This document shows positions 36,091 to 44,008 of a stretch of DNA of 64,000 nucleotides, piece by piece. A program made the translations under genes and the position numbers. The stretch lies in assembly GCA_951635545.1 (NCBI GenBank), contig OX620685.1:62001-126000 (forward strand), read 5' to 3'. The DNA comes from CAG-873 sp910578365 (GTDB lineage: Bacteria; Bacteroidota; Bacteroidia; Bacteroidales; Muribaculaceae). Positions within the stretch are counted from its first letter, which is position 1; every line of letters starts with the position of its first letter. The notes below the pieces were generated by a model. The model had not been told where the DNA came from. It was given only the letters and a program-made list of their open reading frames with translations, and searched no databases.

Positions 36091-36177
36091 ATTAGGATTG
36101 TACCCTCGTAATTCCTCACAAAATTGCTGCTCATCATTTTGAGTCATAAATAACTGAAAATCTCTACTTTTCTCCAT

Positions 36178-36331
36178 TGTATTTAATTTTGATGATGATA
36201 AAATCTTTGGCTTACCTTATCGCACTGTTATTGTTAATGTATTTATAAGATCACCCGTAGGTGCTGTTTATTGTGGTAAACGTCACCCGGCAGGTGTGTT
36301 TCCTAATCTCTAATAGCTGCACCTTTTGTTA
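36178..36331 (-). other. Candidate primary recombination site (attI-like)
   Basis: The interval between the BatD-like gene and the first cassette. On the gene strand it begins TAACAAAAGGTGCAGCT and the TAA is the stop of the BatD-like gene, as at the cassette repeats, but it lacks the usual palindromic CATTA half. It has CACCTGCCGGGTGACG and CACCTACGGGTGATC, two related near-palindromes 36-37 bp apart, which could bind the recombinase. Assignment is by position and sequence, not proof. Confidence 0.5.
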
Positions 36332-37075
36332 ATGCCTCTTTTTGCACTTTCGTGGTCGGAGTTTATATGCTTTCCCTCCAAAGGTCAGTTTCTCGCAAGC
36401 TACTTTATAGCCTTCGCTGTTAAAATAATACCGGTAAACATATTCTTCCTTGCCTTCTGAACCTGAATAGGATGTGCTGCTTGGACGGGTTGTTTCCCCG
36501 TTAATTGACAACAACGGAGGATTCTGATCGGGACGAGTATTGCAGGTAAGGGTGGCACAGTATCTCACGTAATCTCCGACCAGTTGCTCCACATTCAAAC
36601 TGCATTTCAATCTTTTTCTGTCCACTCCGGCAGGATTTACATGCACACGACATTCAGGAGTGGTATAGGTACGGTTCCCTACCGTTACAGATGCGGCAGG
36701 GAGCTGAATCTCGCCGCTTTTCCTGAACCGCACAAGATAGCTGAAACAGGTTTCATCACTCTTGCTTCCCACTCCGTTCACAAGTGTGTAACTGCTACAT
36801 TTATGTTGTTTCGGACCACTCACCACTTCAATGTTGTCATTGAATACCGGATAAGAAGCCGTGTCGAACTGGGAATTGACCAAAGCATACGTCAGTTCCA
36901 CCACTTGTCCCGCACAGATTTCCCGTATTGTGTCTGCCTTTATGTGGAAATACACGGAGTCTGCGGTAGTCGAGGCGTACACTCGAACTCCCGAAAAAAA
37001 TACATACATCCATATACAACAGATCTGTATGTTCCTGATTGACTTTCTTGTTATGTATCTGACCTCTTTTTTCAT
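36329..37075 (-). CDS. BatD-like exported protein next to recombinase
   Basis: 248 residues with an N-terminal signal anchor (about 17-34) and a BatD/oxygen-tolerance-like beta-sandwich: FHIKADTIREICAGQVVELTY, FRKSGEIQLPAASVTVGNRT and YTTPECRVHVNP are characteristic of this fold. It lies between the recombinase and the cassettes, in the same direction, and ends at the putative attI. It may be a fixed part of the system and not a cassette. The C terminus is very basic (LRPRKCKKRH). Confidence 0.75.
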   Translation of the reverse strand: MKKEVRYITRKSIRNIQICCIWMYVFFSGVRVYASTTADSVYFHIKADTIREICAGQVVELTYALVNSQFDTASYPVFNDNIEVVSGPKQHKCSSYTLVNGVGSKSDETCFSYLVRFRKSGEIQLPAASVTVGNRTYTTPECRVHVNPAGVDRKRLKCSLNVEQLVGDYVRYCATLTCNTRPDQNPPLLSINGETTRPSSTSYSGSEGKEEYVYRYYFNSEGYKVACEKLTFGGKAYKLRPRKCKKRH

Positions 37076-37149
37076 TTATTGATGTATCATATCAAACATT
37101 GCCGTAATCTATTCTTTCTTACTCTCACTATATAATGACGGGACAACAT

Positions 37150-38256
37150 TCATGAATCGTCCAATGAATCAAGCGGATTCGGTATGCTCGACTTGTGGGC
37201 ACTCGTGACATGGAGATAGATGCTCGTAGTCTTGATGTCGTTGTGTCCCAAAAGCTCCTGAATGGTTCTCAGGTCCGTACCTTGCTCCAGTAAATGGGTG
37301 GCGAAAGAGTGCCGCAGCATGTGTACGTGTACCCGGTGCTTGATGCCCGCACGATCGGCGGCTTCCTTCAACACTTTCACCAGTGCGCTTGCCGAATACT
37401 TTTCTCCGGGGGTATCGCCCTCGAATAGCCATTTCTTCGGACGGTATTCCTTGAAATATTCCCGAAGTTCGCACAATACCTTCTCCGACAGCAGCGAGTA
37501 GCGGCATTTTTTGCCCTTGCCCATAATGCGAATCAGCATACGTTCGCTCATAATATCCTGCGGAGTGAGGTTAAGCAACTCGCTCCTTCTCAATCCTGCG
37601 GAATAAATCAACGAAATCATACAGCGATGCTTGCGGTTTGCAAGGCATGAAAGAATGCGCCGCACCTCGTTGCGGCTCAACACTTCGGGCAGGCTCTTGT
37701 ACTCTTTGGCACGGGTGATGCCGCCGTAGTATTGCCGTTTGCCGCCTTTTACCTGCTCGTAGTAGAACTTGATGGCGTTGATGCGCATATTCTGTTGCGA
37801 CACCGAGATTTTCTTCTCGTTCACAAGATAGAGTATGTACTTGTTGATGTCCGGCACTTTCAGACGGTCGATGTTACGCCCCTTGTGATATTCCATGAAG
37901 TCGCTGAAATAAGCCTTGTAGGTCTTGACGGTCGAAGGGCTATAACGCTTCTGTTCCAGCAGTTCAAGATAGCCTTTCGGCAGCACATATTCCCGTTTTG
38001 GCTTGGGATGGCGTACATATACACGGCTGTAGTCAATATAGGCGTGCGGAGAATAGCGGTCATAGAAGGCGGGAAGGCGGAAAACGGTGGCTGGAATGTA
38101 GCCGGAGCCGTCCACGACCGCAGCCACGTCGGTGTCCTGTGCCAGTAGCAGGGTTATGGCTTGGCTGTCCGCGTAGTCCACCCGGATGCACTCCTCACCG
38201 TTGTACCTGTCTTTATGCAGGACGATGCTGCCACGTTGTTTTAGTATCTTATCCAT
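37150..38256 (-). CDS. XerD/IntI-like tyrosine recombinase heading the cassette array
   Basis: 368 residues, complete. An N-terminal extension (1-90) is followed by a SAM-like core-binding domain (about 92-175) and a catalytic domain (about 188-352). Catalytic residues seen: GLRRSE (Arg223), Lys about 247-249, HMLRHSF (His312, Arg315), LGHND (His338) and Tyr347 (TTSIYLHV). The sequence style is that of XerD and integron integrases. It precedes the cassettes in the same direction, as in recombinase-associated acquired interbacterial defence (rAID) clusters of Bacteroidales. The promoter at 38285-38314 overlaps a palindromic operator. Confidence 0.93.
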   Translation of the reverse strand: MDKILKQRGSIVLHKDRYNGEECIRVDYADSQAITLLLAQDTDVAAVVDGSGYIPATVFRLPAFYDRYSPHAYIDYSRVYVRHPKPKREYVLPKGYLELLEQKRYSPSTVKTYKAYFSDFMEYHKGRNIDRLKVPDINKYILYLVNEKKISVSQQNMRINAIKFYYEQVKGGKRQYYGGITRAKEYKSLPEVLSRNEVRRILSCLANRKHRCMISLIYSAGLRRSELLNLTPQDIMSERMLIRIMGKGKKCRYSLLSEKVLCELREYFKEYRPKKWLFEGDTPGEKYSASALVKVLKEAADRAGIKHRVHVHMLRHSFATHLLEQGTDLRTIQELLGHNDIKTTSIYLHVTSAHKSSIPNPLDSLDDS

Positions 38257-38284
38257 AATTTCCCGGCTATAGATTCCATGACCC

Positions 38285-38314
38285 CAAAATTAGCGAAATA
38301 ATCCGAAAAACAAA
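38285..38314 (-). promoter_or_regulatory. Promoter of the cassette recombinase
   Basis: On the minus strand TTTG (38311-38314), an 18-nt spacer, then TAATTTTG (38285-38292), fitting TTTG/TAnnTTTG. The ATG is 29 nt further on. The -33 box is inside the palindrome at 38306-38331. Confidence 0.7.
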
Positions 38315-38331
38315 CCGATTGGTTTGTTTTT
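38306..38331. promoter_or_regulatory. Palindromic operator, TetR type
   Basis: Perfect 11-bp arms AAAAACAAACC and GGTTTGTTTTT around GATT. It covers the -33 box of the recombinase promoter and lies beside a TetR-family gene, so it is the likely binding site of that repressor. Confidence 0.75.
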
Positions 38332-38337
38332 AACACA

Positions 38338-38368
38338 TAAAAAAAGCGGCTGAAAACACAAAACCGCT
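38338..38368 (-). terminator. Terminator of the TetR gene
   Basis: AGCGG / CCGCT stem followed on the minus strand by seven T, directly after the TetR stop at 38383. Confidence 0.75.
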
Positions 38369-38382
38369 CGAATTTTAACATT

Positions 38383-38697
38383 TCAGGCTTTTAACAGCGA
38401 ATAGACGAAGCGCAGTTCCCTTGCAAGCCGTTGTATGTCAAGCCCCCTCAAAAAAGACTGCTCAAAGGACAGACCGAAAAACACCTGCCGGAACATCATG
38501 GCTGTGTCCTCGATGTCCACATCCTGCCGTATCTCCCCGGTGTCCTTTGCCGACTGTATGGCGGCTCTCCAAAACTCGTAGTCCTGCCGGAACAAGCCTG
38601 CTATCTTTTCCTCCACATCCGGATAATAAAGCCGTACCTGCATCATAAGATGATAATAATAGAAATTGAAGCTGCATCCTGCCGGATTGTTGCCGTC
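38383..38697 (-). pseudogene. TetR-family regulator, N-terminal HTH lost to IS21
   Basis: The remaining 104 codons read from the IS21 edge: DGNNPAGCSFNFYYYHLMMQ… to …SLLKA. This is the ligand-binding and dimerisation half of a TetR protein (QDYEFWRAAIQSAKDTGEIR, MMFRQVFFGLSFEQSFL). The DNA-binding helix-turn-helix at the N terminus is missing because IS21 copy B ends at 38698. Without it the protein cannot bind the operator at 38306-38331. The missing part is not found elsewhere in the window. Confidence 0.85.
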
Positions 38698-38809
38698 TGG
38701 AAAACCCAGGCTCGGATGACCCCTTAGACCAAGGTTGAATTGACCCCTGAAAATATTTTGAATTGACCCCTGAAAACGTTCTGGCCGACGGGGTCAATTT
38801 TATTTTGTC

Positions 38810-39595
38810 TTATCTGCTTTTTATAGCTTTGAGCTTACGGACGCTTTCGCCGGTAAGCGTGATTCGATGAGCCGTGTGGACAATGCGGTCGAGTATTGCA
38901 TCTGCCACTGTGGAGTCACCGATTGCTTCGTACCAGTCCAGTTCGAGGAGCTGTGATGTCACGATGATTGATTTGCGACCATGGCGGTCTTCGATGATTT
39001 CCGTAAGGTGTGCGCGTTCCTTGGCGTCGAGAGGCACCAGAAAGAGATCGTCGAGGATCAGGAGCTGCGTTTTTTCGAGTTTCTTGAGCTCCATTTCGAT
39101 TGTTCCTTTGTTTTTGGCGATTTTCAGGGTTCCCATCAGTTTGGATGCGTTCGCGTACAGCACGCGCATACCGGCCTTGCATGCCTCGTATCCCAGTGCT
39201 GTTGCCAGATAGCTTTTGCCCGTACCAGAACAGCCTGTGATGAACAGGTTTTCACCTTTACGGATAAAGTCCAGCGATGCGAGACGCTCCATCTGATTAC
39301 GATCCAGGCCACGCGGAAGGTTATAGTCAATCTGCGCCACCGACGCGTCGTCGTATCTGAAGTTTGCGTTTTTCACCAGGCGCTCAATATTGCGTGCGGC
39401 CCTGTAGTCCCATTCTCTGGATAACAGCCAGTTCAGAAAGCTGTCAGGTGTCATTGTCTCGGCGAATGTGGCCTGAAGACTTTCGGGAAACGCTGCCGAC
39501 ATGCCGTGTAAGCGCATACGGTGCATCAGATCCAGAGAGATGGAGTTGCGGTCTTTCTCCGCTGTTATTGGCGTGGTTTTATTGTTCGTTTCCAT
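38810..39595 (-). CDS. istB: IS21 helper ATPase IstB, copy B
   Basis: 261 residues, AAA+ with GCSGTGKSYLA and LLILDDLFL. Differs from copy A at a few positions (e.g. FPES for FSES, LLELDW for LPELDW). Intact, 17-bp overlap with istA. Confidence 0.95.
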   Translation of the reverse strand: METNNKTTPITAEKDRNSISLDLMHRMRLHGMSAAFPESLQATFAETMTPDSFLNWLLSREWDYRAARNIERLVKNANFRYDDASVAQIDYNLPRGLDRNQMERLASLDFIRKGENLFITGCSGTGKSYLATALGYEACKAGMRVLYANASKLMGTLKIAKNKGTIEMELKKLEKTQLLILDDLFLVPLDAKERAHLTEIIEDRHGRKSIIVTSQLLELDWYEAIGDSTVADAILDRIVHTAHRITLTGESVRKLKAIKSR

Positions 39596-41171
39596 GTTGT
39601 TCGTTGTTGTTGGCTGATAGTTTTATGCTTGCGGCAAAATATTCTTTACCGCGTATGTTCCGGTGGGATGGTGTCTGACGGTCATTGCCGTCGGCATCAG
39701 CCCCCGGCAAATAATCCGCATCGGCTCCGGACTCAAGTATGTCCACCATGTCGCTGACACTGTAAAGGCGTGCGTCCATTGCCGCGGCGCATCCTGACAC
39801 AAGCCGTTCCTGTCCATACTTTTTCTCAAGTTTCATGATGCCACGGCAGACTCTGAAGGCAAGTTCCGGATAACGCCTGTCCTCGATGACAGCACGCAGA
39901 TAGTGCAATACGATGTTGTCGATCTGTGCCGCACGTGAAAGCAGTTCCGCAATGTCGCTCTCGCAGCTCCCCTTGCGTCCGGGCAGATTGTGTGACGGTT
40001 TCGTTGTATATTCATACGGAGTATCGTTGCGGTGATGCGTCGCCACATGGGTAAAGCCATGAAAGATGTCGATCGTGTCAGTGTCGTAGACCAGTTCCAC
40101 ACGTTTGCCTACATATTGCACAGGCACACTGTAGTGATGCCTGTGCAGAGTTACGTAGCTGTTACGCTGTACTGTCGCGACAGCCCGCTGTCTCATCTGA
40201 TAGCGGTTCGCAGGCAATGGCCGGAGATTGTCCCGCTCCACAGCCTCAAAGAGCTGACGGCGTGATTCCTTTCGACGCGTCAGATTACGCGCGTTGAACT
40301 TCTCCAGAGACCTGAGGATTGCTTCGTTAAGCGACTCCAGATTATGGAAAATCTGACCTTCAAGGTCTACGTACACGGACCGATACATCAGTTTTACTGC
40401 ATTTTCCACCAGGGCCTTGTCCTTTGGATGCCGCACACGGGCAGGCACCACGGCGCAGCCGTAATGCTCGGCAAAGGATTCGAAGTCAGGATTTATGACC
40501 GGCTCGTCGCGGCCACTGCACGTGACGGCAGATTTCAGGTTGTCAGGCACAATCGCACATGGTGCGCCGCCGTAGAAACGGATGGCGTTTTCGCAGGCCT
40601 TTATCAGATCTTCCTTCTTCTGCGTCCACACTGCCTCGCAATATGTGTAGTGGCTACATGGAAGTATCGCCACAAACACCTCGACCTTTCGTATCCCGGC
40701 TGTTGCCTCATCGACTATTTCCAATCTGTCTCCGGCAAAATCGATATACATCTGGTCGCCGGCGCGGTGCTCCACATGCCCGATGGCGTTGGTCTGCAGC
40801 ATGAACTGCCTGAGTTTCATCCCGAAAGATGCCTTCAGATAGCCATCGGGATGGCCGGCATGATACTCTTCATACAACTTCTTGACCGTCATGCCCTTTC
40901 GAGAAAGTCGCGCCGCATAATCGGGCAACAGGGCTTCAAGCCTGACCTGCCGCTCCGACGGTTTACGTTCCCTCGCCCCGGGTATGGCAAATAGTTCCTG
41001 TAGCCGCACATCACTCAGCGACGGCAGCTTCTCAGCGGGTATACCGCTGTCCTGATACATTCTCACATAGCGGCGCACCGTGTTCCGGGATATGTCAAAG
41101 GCACTACTGACGCATTTTATGCCCATCCCTGATGCGTGACATAAGAGAATATTCTTTAATTTTGTGTTCAT
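39579..41171 (-). CDS. istA: IS21 transposase IstA, copy B
   Basis: 530 residues with the same HTH and DDE core as copy A, with a few substitutions (e.g. SDVRL for SDARL, EYHAGHPD for EYHTDHPD). Intact. Confidence 0.95.
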   Translation of the reverse strand: MNTKLKNILLCHASGMGIKCVSSAFDISRNTVRRYVRMYQDSGIPAEKLPSLSDVRLQELFAIPGARERKPSERQVRLEALLPDYAARLSRKGMTVKKLYEEYHAGHPDGYLKASFGMKLRQFMLQTNAIGHVEHRAGDQMYIDFAGDRLEIVDEATAGIRKVEVFVAILPCSHYTYCEAVWTQKKEDLIKACENAIRFYGGAPCAIVPDNLKSAVTCSGRDEPVINPDFESFAEHYGCAVVPARVRHPKDKALVENAVKLMYRSVYVDLEGQIFHNLESLNEAILRSLEKFNARNLTRRKESRRQLFEAVERDNLRPLPANRYQMRQRAVATVQRNSYVTLHRHHYSVPVQYVGKRVELVYDTDTIDIFHGFTHVATHHRNDTPYEYTTKPSHNLPGRKGSCESDIAELLSRAAQIDNIVLHYLRAVIEDRRYPELAFRVCRGIMKLEKKYGQERLVSGCAAAMDARLYSVSDMVDILESGADADYLPGADADGNDRQTPSHRNIRGKEYFAASIKLSANNNEQHGNEQ

Positions 41172-41350
41172 GTTTTCTTTGAATTATATCCCCCGTCGGC
41201 CAAAACGGAAACCAAAGATACATATAAAATCCCCTGCTGACATTACGTCGACAAGGGTCATTTTTATTTTGGGCAAAGGGGTCAGTGATATTTTGGCTTA
41301 AGGGGTCAATTCAACCTGGTCTAAGGGGTCATCCGAGCCTGGGTTTTCCA

Positions 41351-41807
41351 GCAGGGACTTTATCATGAAAGAGTCACATGGCCGTTATCGTAAAATTTGA
41401 ATTATGCGGTGACACTCTGAACTTTTGACACTTTGACATTATCGGAGTAGTCGGGTAAGACAGTTGAAAATATGGTCTTTCAAACTCTGATTTGGAGACA
41501 AACCTTGCTATGCAAGATATGCCGCTTGTGTCCACAACGGCAATCCCGCCTCCCCAAAGGTGAGGGTCAATACCGCTCGAAACTCGCAGTCTTTTGATTC
41601 GATGAATCATGATCCGAAGGCCAATGATGCCACAAGCAATCATTCATTGTGCAATATATCATTGTGCAATGCAACATGAACCGAAGTGTATGGAGTGATT
41701 GGACGTGTGACATTGTTCATCGAGCGGCCAATAGAGTGTCACATCAAGATATAATCGCATTAATACATCATTACATCAAATCATCATTGCATAAAGACAA
41801 TATCACT
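41351..41807. other. Non-coding leader of the mobilisation module
   Basis: No convincing gene. It contains AT-rich direct repeats (CATTGTGCAATATATCATTGTGCAATG at 41647-41671, shown here only by position and its CATTGTGCAAT unit) and short inverted repeats, the usual setting of an oriT upstream of mobC. The nick site cannot be fixed by eye. Confidence 0.45.
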
Positions 41808-42188
41808 ATGTCTGATAATAAAACCATTACCATAAAAGTCCGTGTTGACTCACAGACCCTTGCAGCCATGCAGTCAAGAGCCGACATATACACCAAAGGC
41901 AATCTCAGCGCATTTATACGTTGTGCATCCCTCAGTTATAACGAGGCGCAGGCCGCCCTTAGAGACAATCCTCAACTGTCGGCGTTGCTTAACACCGCAA
42001 TCAAGCAGATTGGCAGGTTAGGAACCAATACCAATCAGATTGTGAAACACATCAATGAGCAACAGAAACTCTTTCCCTATTCGCTGAGATCATCAGACCT
42101 TCTTCCTTTCAGTCAGTATAGCGAGGACATTGAAAAGATAAAGCAGATGCTTGCCTATCTGTATAATATGATAAACTCCGAGAAATGA
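41808..42188 (+). CDS. MobC-like relaxosome protein
   Basis: 126 residues from the ATG at 41808 (MSDNKTITIKVRVDSQTLAA), the usual length. The longer upstream frame covers the non-coding leader and was rejected. Ribbon-helix-helix-like N terminus and the conserved QIGRLGTNTNQIVKHINEQ of MobC proteins. It helps the relaxase open oriT. It overlaps the relaxase start by 4 bp (ATGA). Confidence 0.88.
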   Translation: MSDNKTITIKVRVDSQTLAAMQSRADIYTKGNLSAFIRCASLSYNEAQAALRDNPQLSALLNTAIKQIGRLGTNTNQIVKHINEQQKLFPYSLRSSDLLPFSQYSEDIEKIKQMLAYLYNMINSEK

Positions 42189-43942
42189 TAGTCAAGAAAC
42201 TCAGCGACGTTTCCGGTGGAGGCTTTCCCGGCGCACGCTATAATGAGATGAAGGTAGCCGCCGGAGTAGCGCGGCTCATGGCGATGGAGAATGTCAGCGA
42301 GATGCTGCGCCACAATGTCGAGACTCTTCATTGCTTTGGACTCGATGCCTCGGCAGAAGTCGAGCGGTATCTGAAAGACCGTTCGCAGACTTATGGCAAC
42401 ACGAAGACTACCCGATTCCAGTTCCATGTTTCGGCATCGGTCAAAGGGCGTGTCATGTCGCCGGAAGAGCTTACCGACTTCGCCCGTGAGCTTATGGCCG
42501 GTATGGGCTATGCCCGGCAACCGTATTTCGTGTATGCCCACCATGACACGGACAATAACCATGTGCATATTCTCTCGACAAGGATAGAACCCAACGGTTT
42601 TCCAATTTCCGACCATCAGGACAGGCGCAGACTTAACGAGTGCGCCAACCGCATACTCGCCACTGACATCAAAAAAAATCTCGACCGTATTTTCAGTTAT
42701 GACTATGAGACCGAGGGGCAGTTCGCCAACATCGTAAAGACGCACGGATACAAGATAGAGAAATCGCTCGACGGATATCGCCTTTTCAAATGCGGAGGCG
42801 ATGCCGGGAATATAGGGATTGGCGATATTATCAATCATATCACCAAGGACAGCAGCAAGCGTAAAGACCGGACAACCCGGCTTCGCGCCATAGTCCGGAA
42901 ATATAAGACCGAAATTGCGGAGGGAAAATGTCAAAGTGTCGATAATGTCAAAGTGTCAAAAGGCCGGAAGAAAAAGTCTGTCAAGACAAAAGCCAATGCC
43001 AACATCCGCAGGATACTCGACAATAACGGAAAACCGCTGAGCGAGGAAAACTGTCAGCGCATACAAACTCTAATTGATGTTCTCAAGACCAAGTTTGGCA
43101 TCGACATCAGTTTTCAAAAAGATAAAACCGGCAGGGTCAGGGGCTACAGCCTCATCGACCATGCCGAAAAGATTGCCTTCGACGGTAGTAAGATAATGAA
43201 GCTATCGGAACTAATTGACTTTGCTGCCAATCCTGCATACAAGCCCTCGCCGCTTGACATCTATCGCGGGTTATTCACCGCGGAAGTTGGTACCGATGGC
43301 CGGAGTGACTATATGTGTATCCACACAAAAGATGGAGATACTTATAGCAAGTCAATATCGCCAAGACAATATGCCTGGTATATGGGGGCGAAAGACGATG
43401 AACGAGAAGATGTTGGTCTGACAATCGCAGCCACCATATTCTCCGAAGAGATACTGACCGAATACTTGAAGCGATCCCCTTTGCATGACCCACTCGACAG
43501 GATAAAGGGTGTGACAGCAGTCAAGCTCCGCAACGGCAACTACGGCTTCCGCATAACGCTGGCTGACGACTATACACCTCTTATAGAAATGAGCCGGGAA
43601 GAGACCAATCGTTTTCTCTCGCTTCAATCCGATGCCGGAGCCGGACATGATTTCCTGCTCGCCCTTGCCGTCCATTATCTGACACATACCGACGCAGTGG
43701 CTGTCAAGGAAAGAATTAGGCAGCACACCCAGTCTCAGGTAAAAGTCCGCATCCTCCCTCTCCGTCCTCAGGACTATACACCTGAAATATCAAAGGCCTT
43801 CGCAGCTATCCTCGCCAACGCCCTGTCTTCCCTCAATGTCAGTTCCGGAATATCTGGCCACAACCTGGAACATGAAGTCGGCCACCGAACGAGGTATGAT
43901 GATATGGATGAGCGTCAATCCGGAACCAAGCTATCCATGTAA
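42185..43942 (+). CDS. Relaxase/mobilisation nuclease (MOB-P type)
   Basis: 585 residues. The N-terminal relaxase domain (about 1-200) has the three-histidine motif YAHHDTDNNHVHILSTRI and an upstream GARYNEMKVAAGVARLMAME. The C-terminal half is charged and of unknown role. It nicks oriT and leads the strand into the recipient during mobilisation by a conjugative element. No type IV secretion genes are present, so the module is mobilisable, not self-transmissible. Confidence 0.92.
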   Translation: MIVKKLSDVSGGGFPGARYNEMKVAAGVARLMAMENVSEMLRHNVETLHCFGLDASAEVERYLKDRSQTYGNTKTTRFQFHVSASVKGRVMSPEELTDFARELMAGMGYARQPYFVYAHHDTDNNHVHILSTRIEPNGFPISDHQDRRRLNECANRILATDIKKNLDRIFSYDYETEGQFANIVKTHGYKIEKSLDGYRLFKCGGDAGNIGIGDIINHITKDSSKRKDRTTRLRAIVRKYKTEIAEGKCQSVDNVKVSKGRKKKSVKTKANANIRRILDNNGKPLSEENCQRIQTLIDVLKTKFGIDISFQKDKTGRVRGYSLIDHAEKIAFDGSKIMKLSELIDFAANPAYKPSPLDIYRGLFTAEVGTDGRSDYMCIHTKDGDTYSKSISPRQYAWYMGAKDDEREDVGLTIAATIFSEEILTEYLKRSPLHDPLDRIKGVTAVKLRNGNYGFRITLADDYTPLIEMSREETNRFLSLQSDAGAGHDFLLALAVHYLTHTDAVAVKERIRQHTQSQVKVRILPLRPQDYTPEISKAFAAILANALSSLNVSSGISGHNLEHEVGHRTRYDDMDERQSGTKLSM

Positions 43943-43943
43943 A

Positions 43944-43990
43944 AAGACAGATAACCCCAGCAATCACTGCCGGGGTTGCCTGTCTTTGTC
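43944..43990 (+). terminator. Terminator of mob operon
   Basis: Long stem AAGACAG…AACCCC / GGGGTT…CTGTCTT just after the relaxase stop. Confidence 0.8.
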
Positions 43991-44008
43991 TATATATTTA
44001 AGCTGTTT

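Larger units (their letters stand above)
33992..36177 (-). pseudogene. Cassette gene split by IS4-family element
   Basis: N-terminal part 36091-36177 (MEKSRDFQLFMTQNDEQQFC) and C-terminal part 33992-34507. Removing the IS (34508-36090) and one copy of the duplication ATTAGGAT restores a 197-residue frame joined as …ELRGYNPN-IFFLDISPSL…. The product is cytoplasmic with a helical N terminus and a beta-rich end (NGFYMKCGDAIFVGKEIAL). It is the cassette nearest the recombinase, so it would be the newest if insertion follows integron rules. Not recognised. Confidence 0.86.
38698..41350 (-). mobile_element. IS21-family element, copy B
   Basis: 2653 bp, same ends and same length as copy A but in opposite orientation. 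The istA and istB products differ from copy A at only a few residues. No simple target duplication; see the inversion finding. Confidence 0.93.

Noticed and set aside
41374..41643. 89-codon minus-strand frame before mobC
   Set aside because: No start signal, no conservation pattern; the region looks like a non-coding oriT leader.
42155..42934. 259-codon minus-strand frame in the mob region
   Set aside because: Shadow of the relaxase gene, whose histidine motif is clear.
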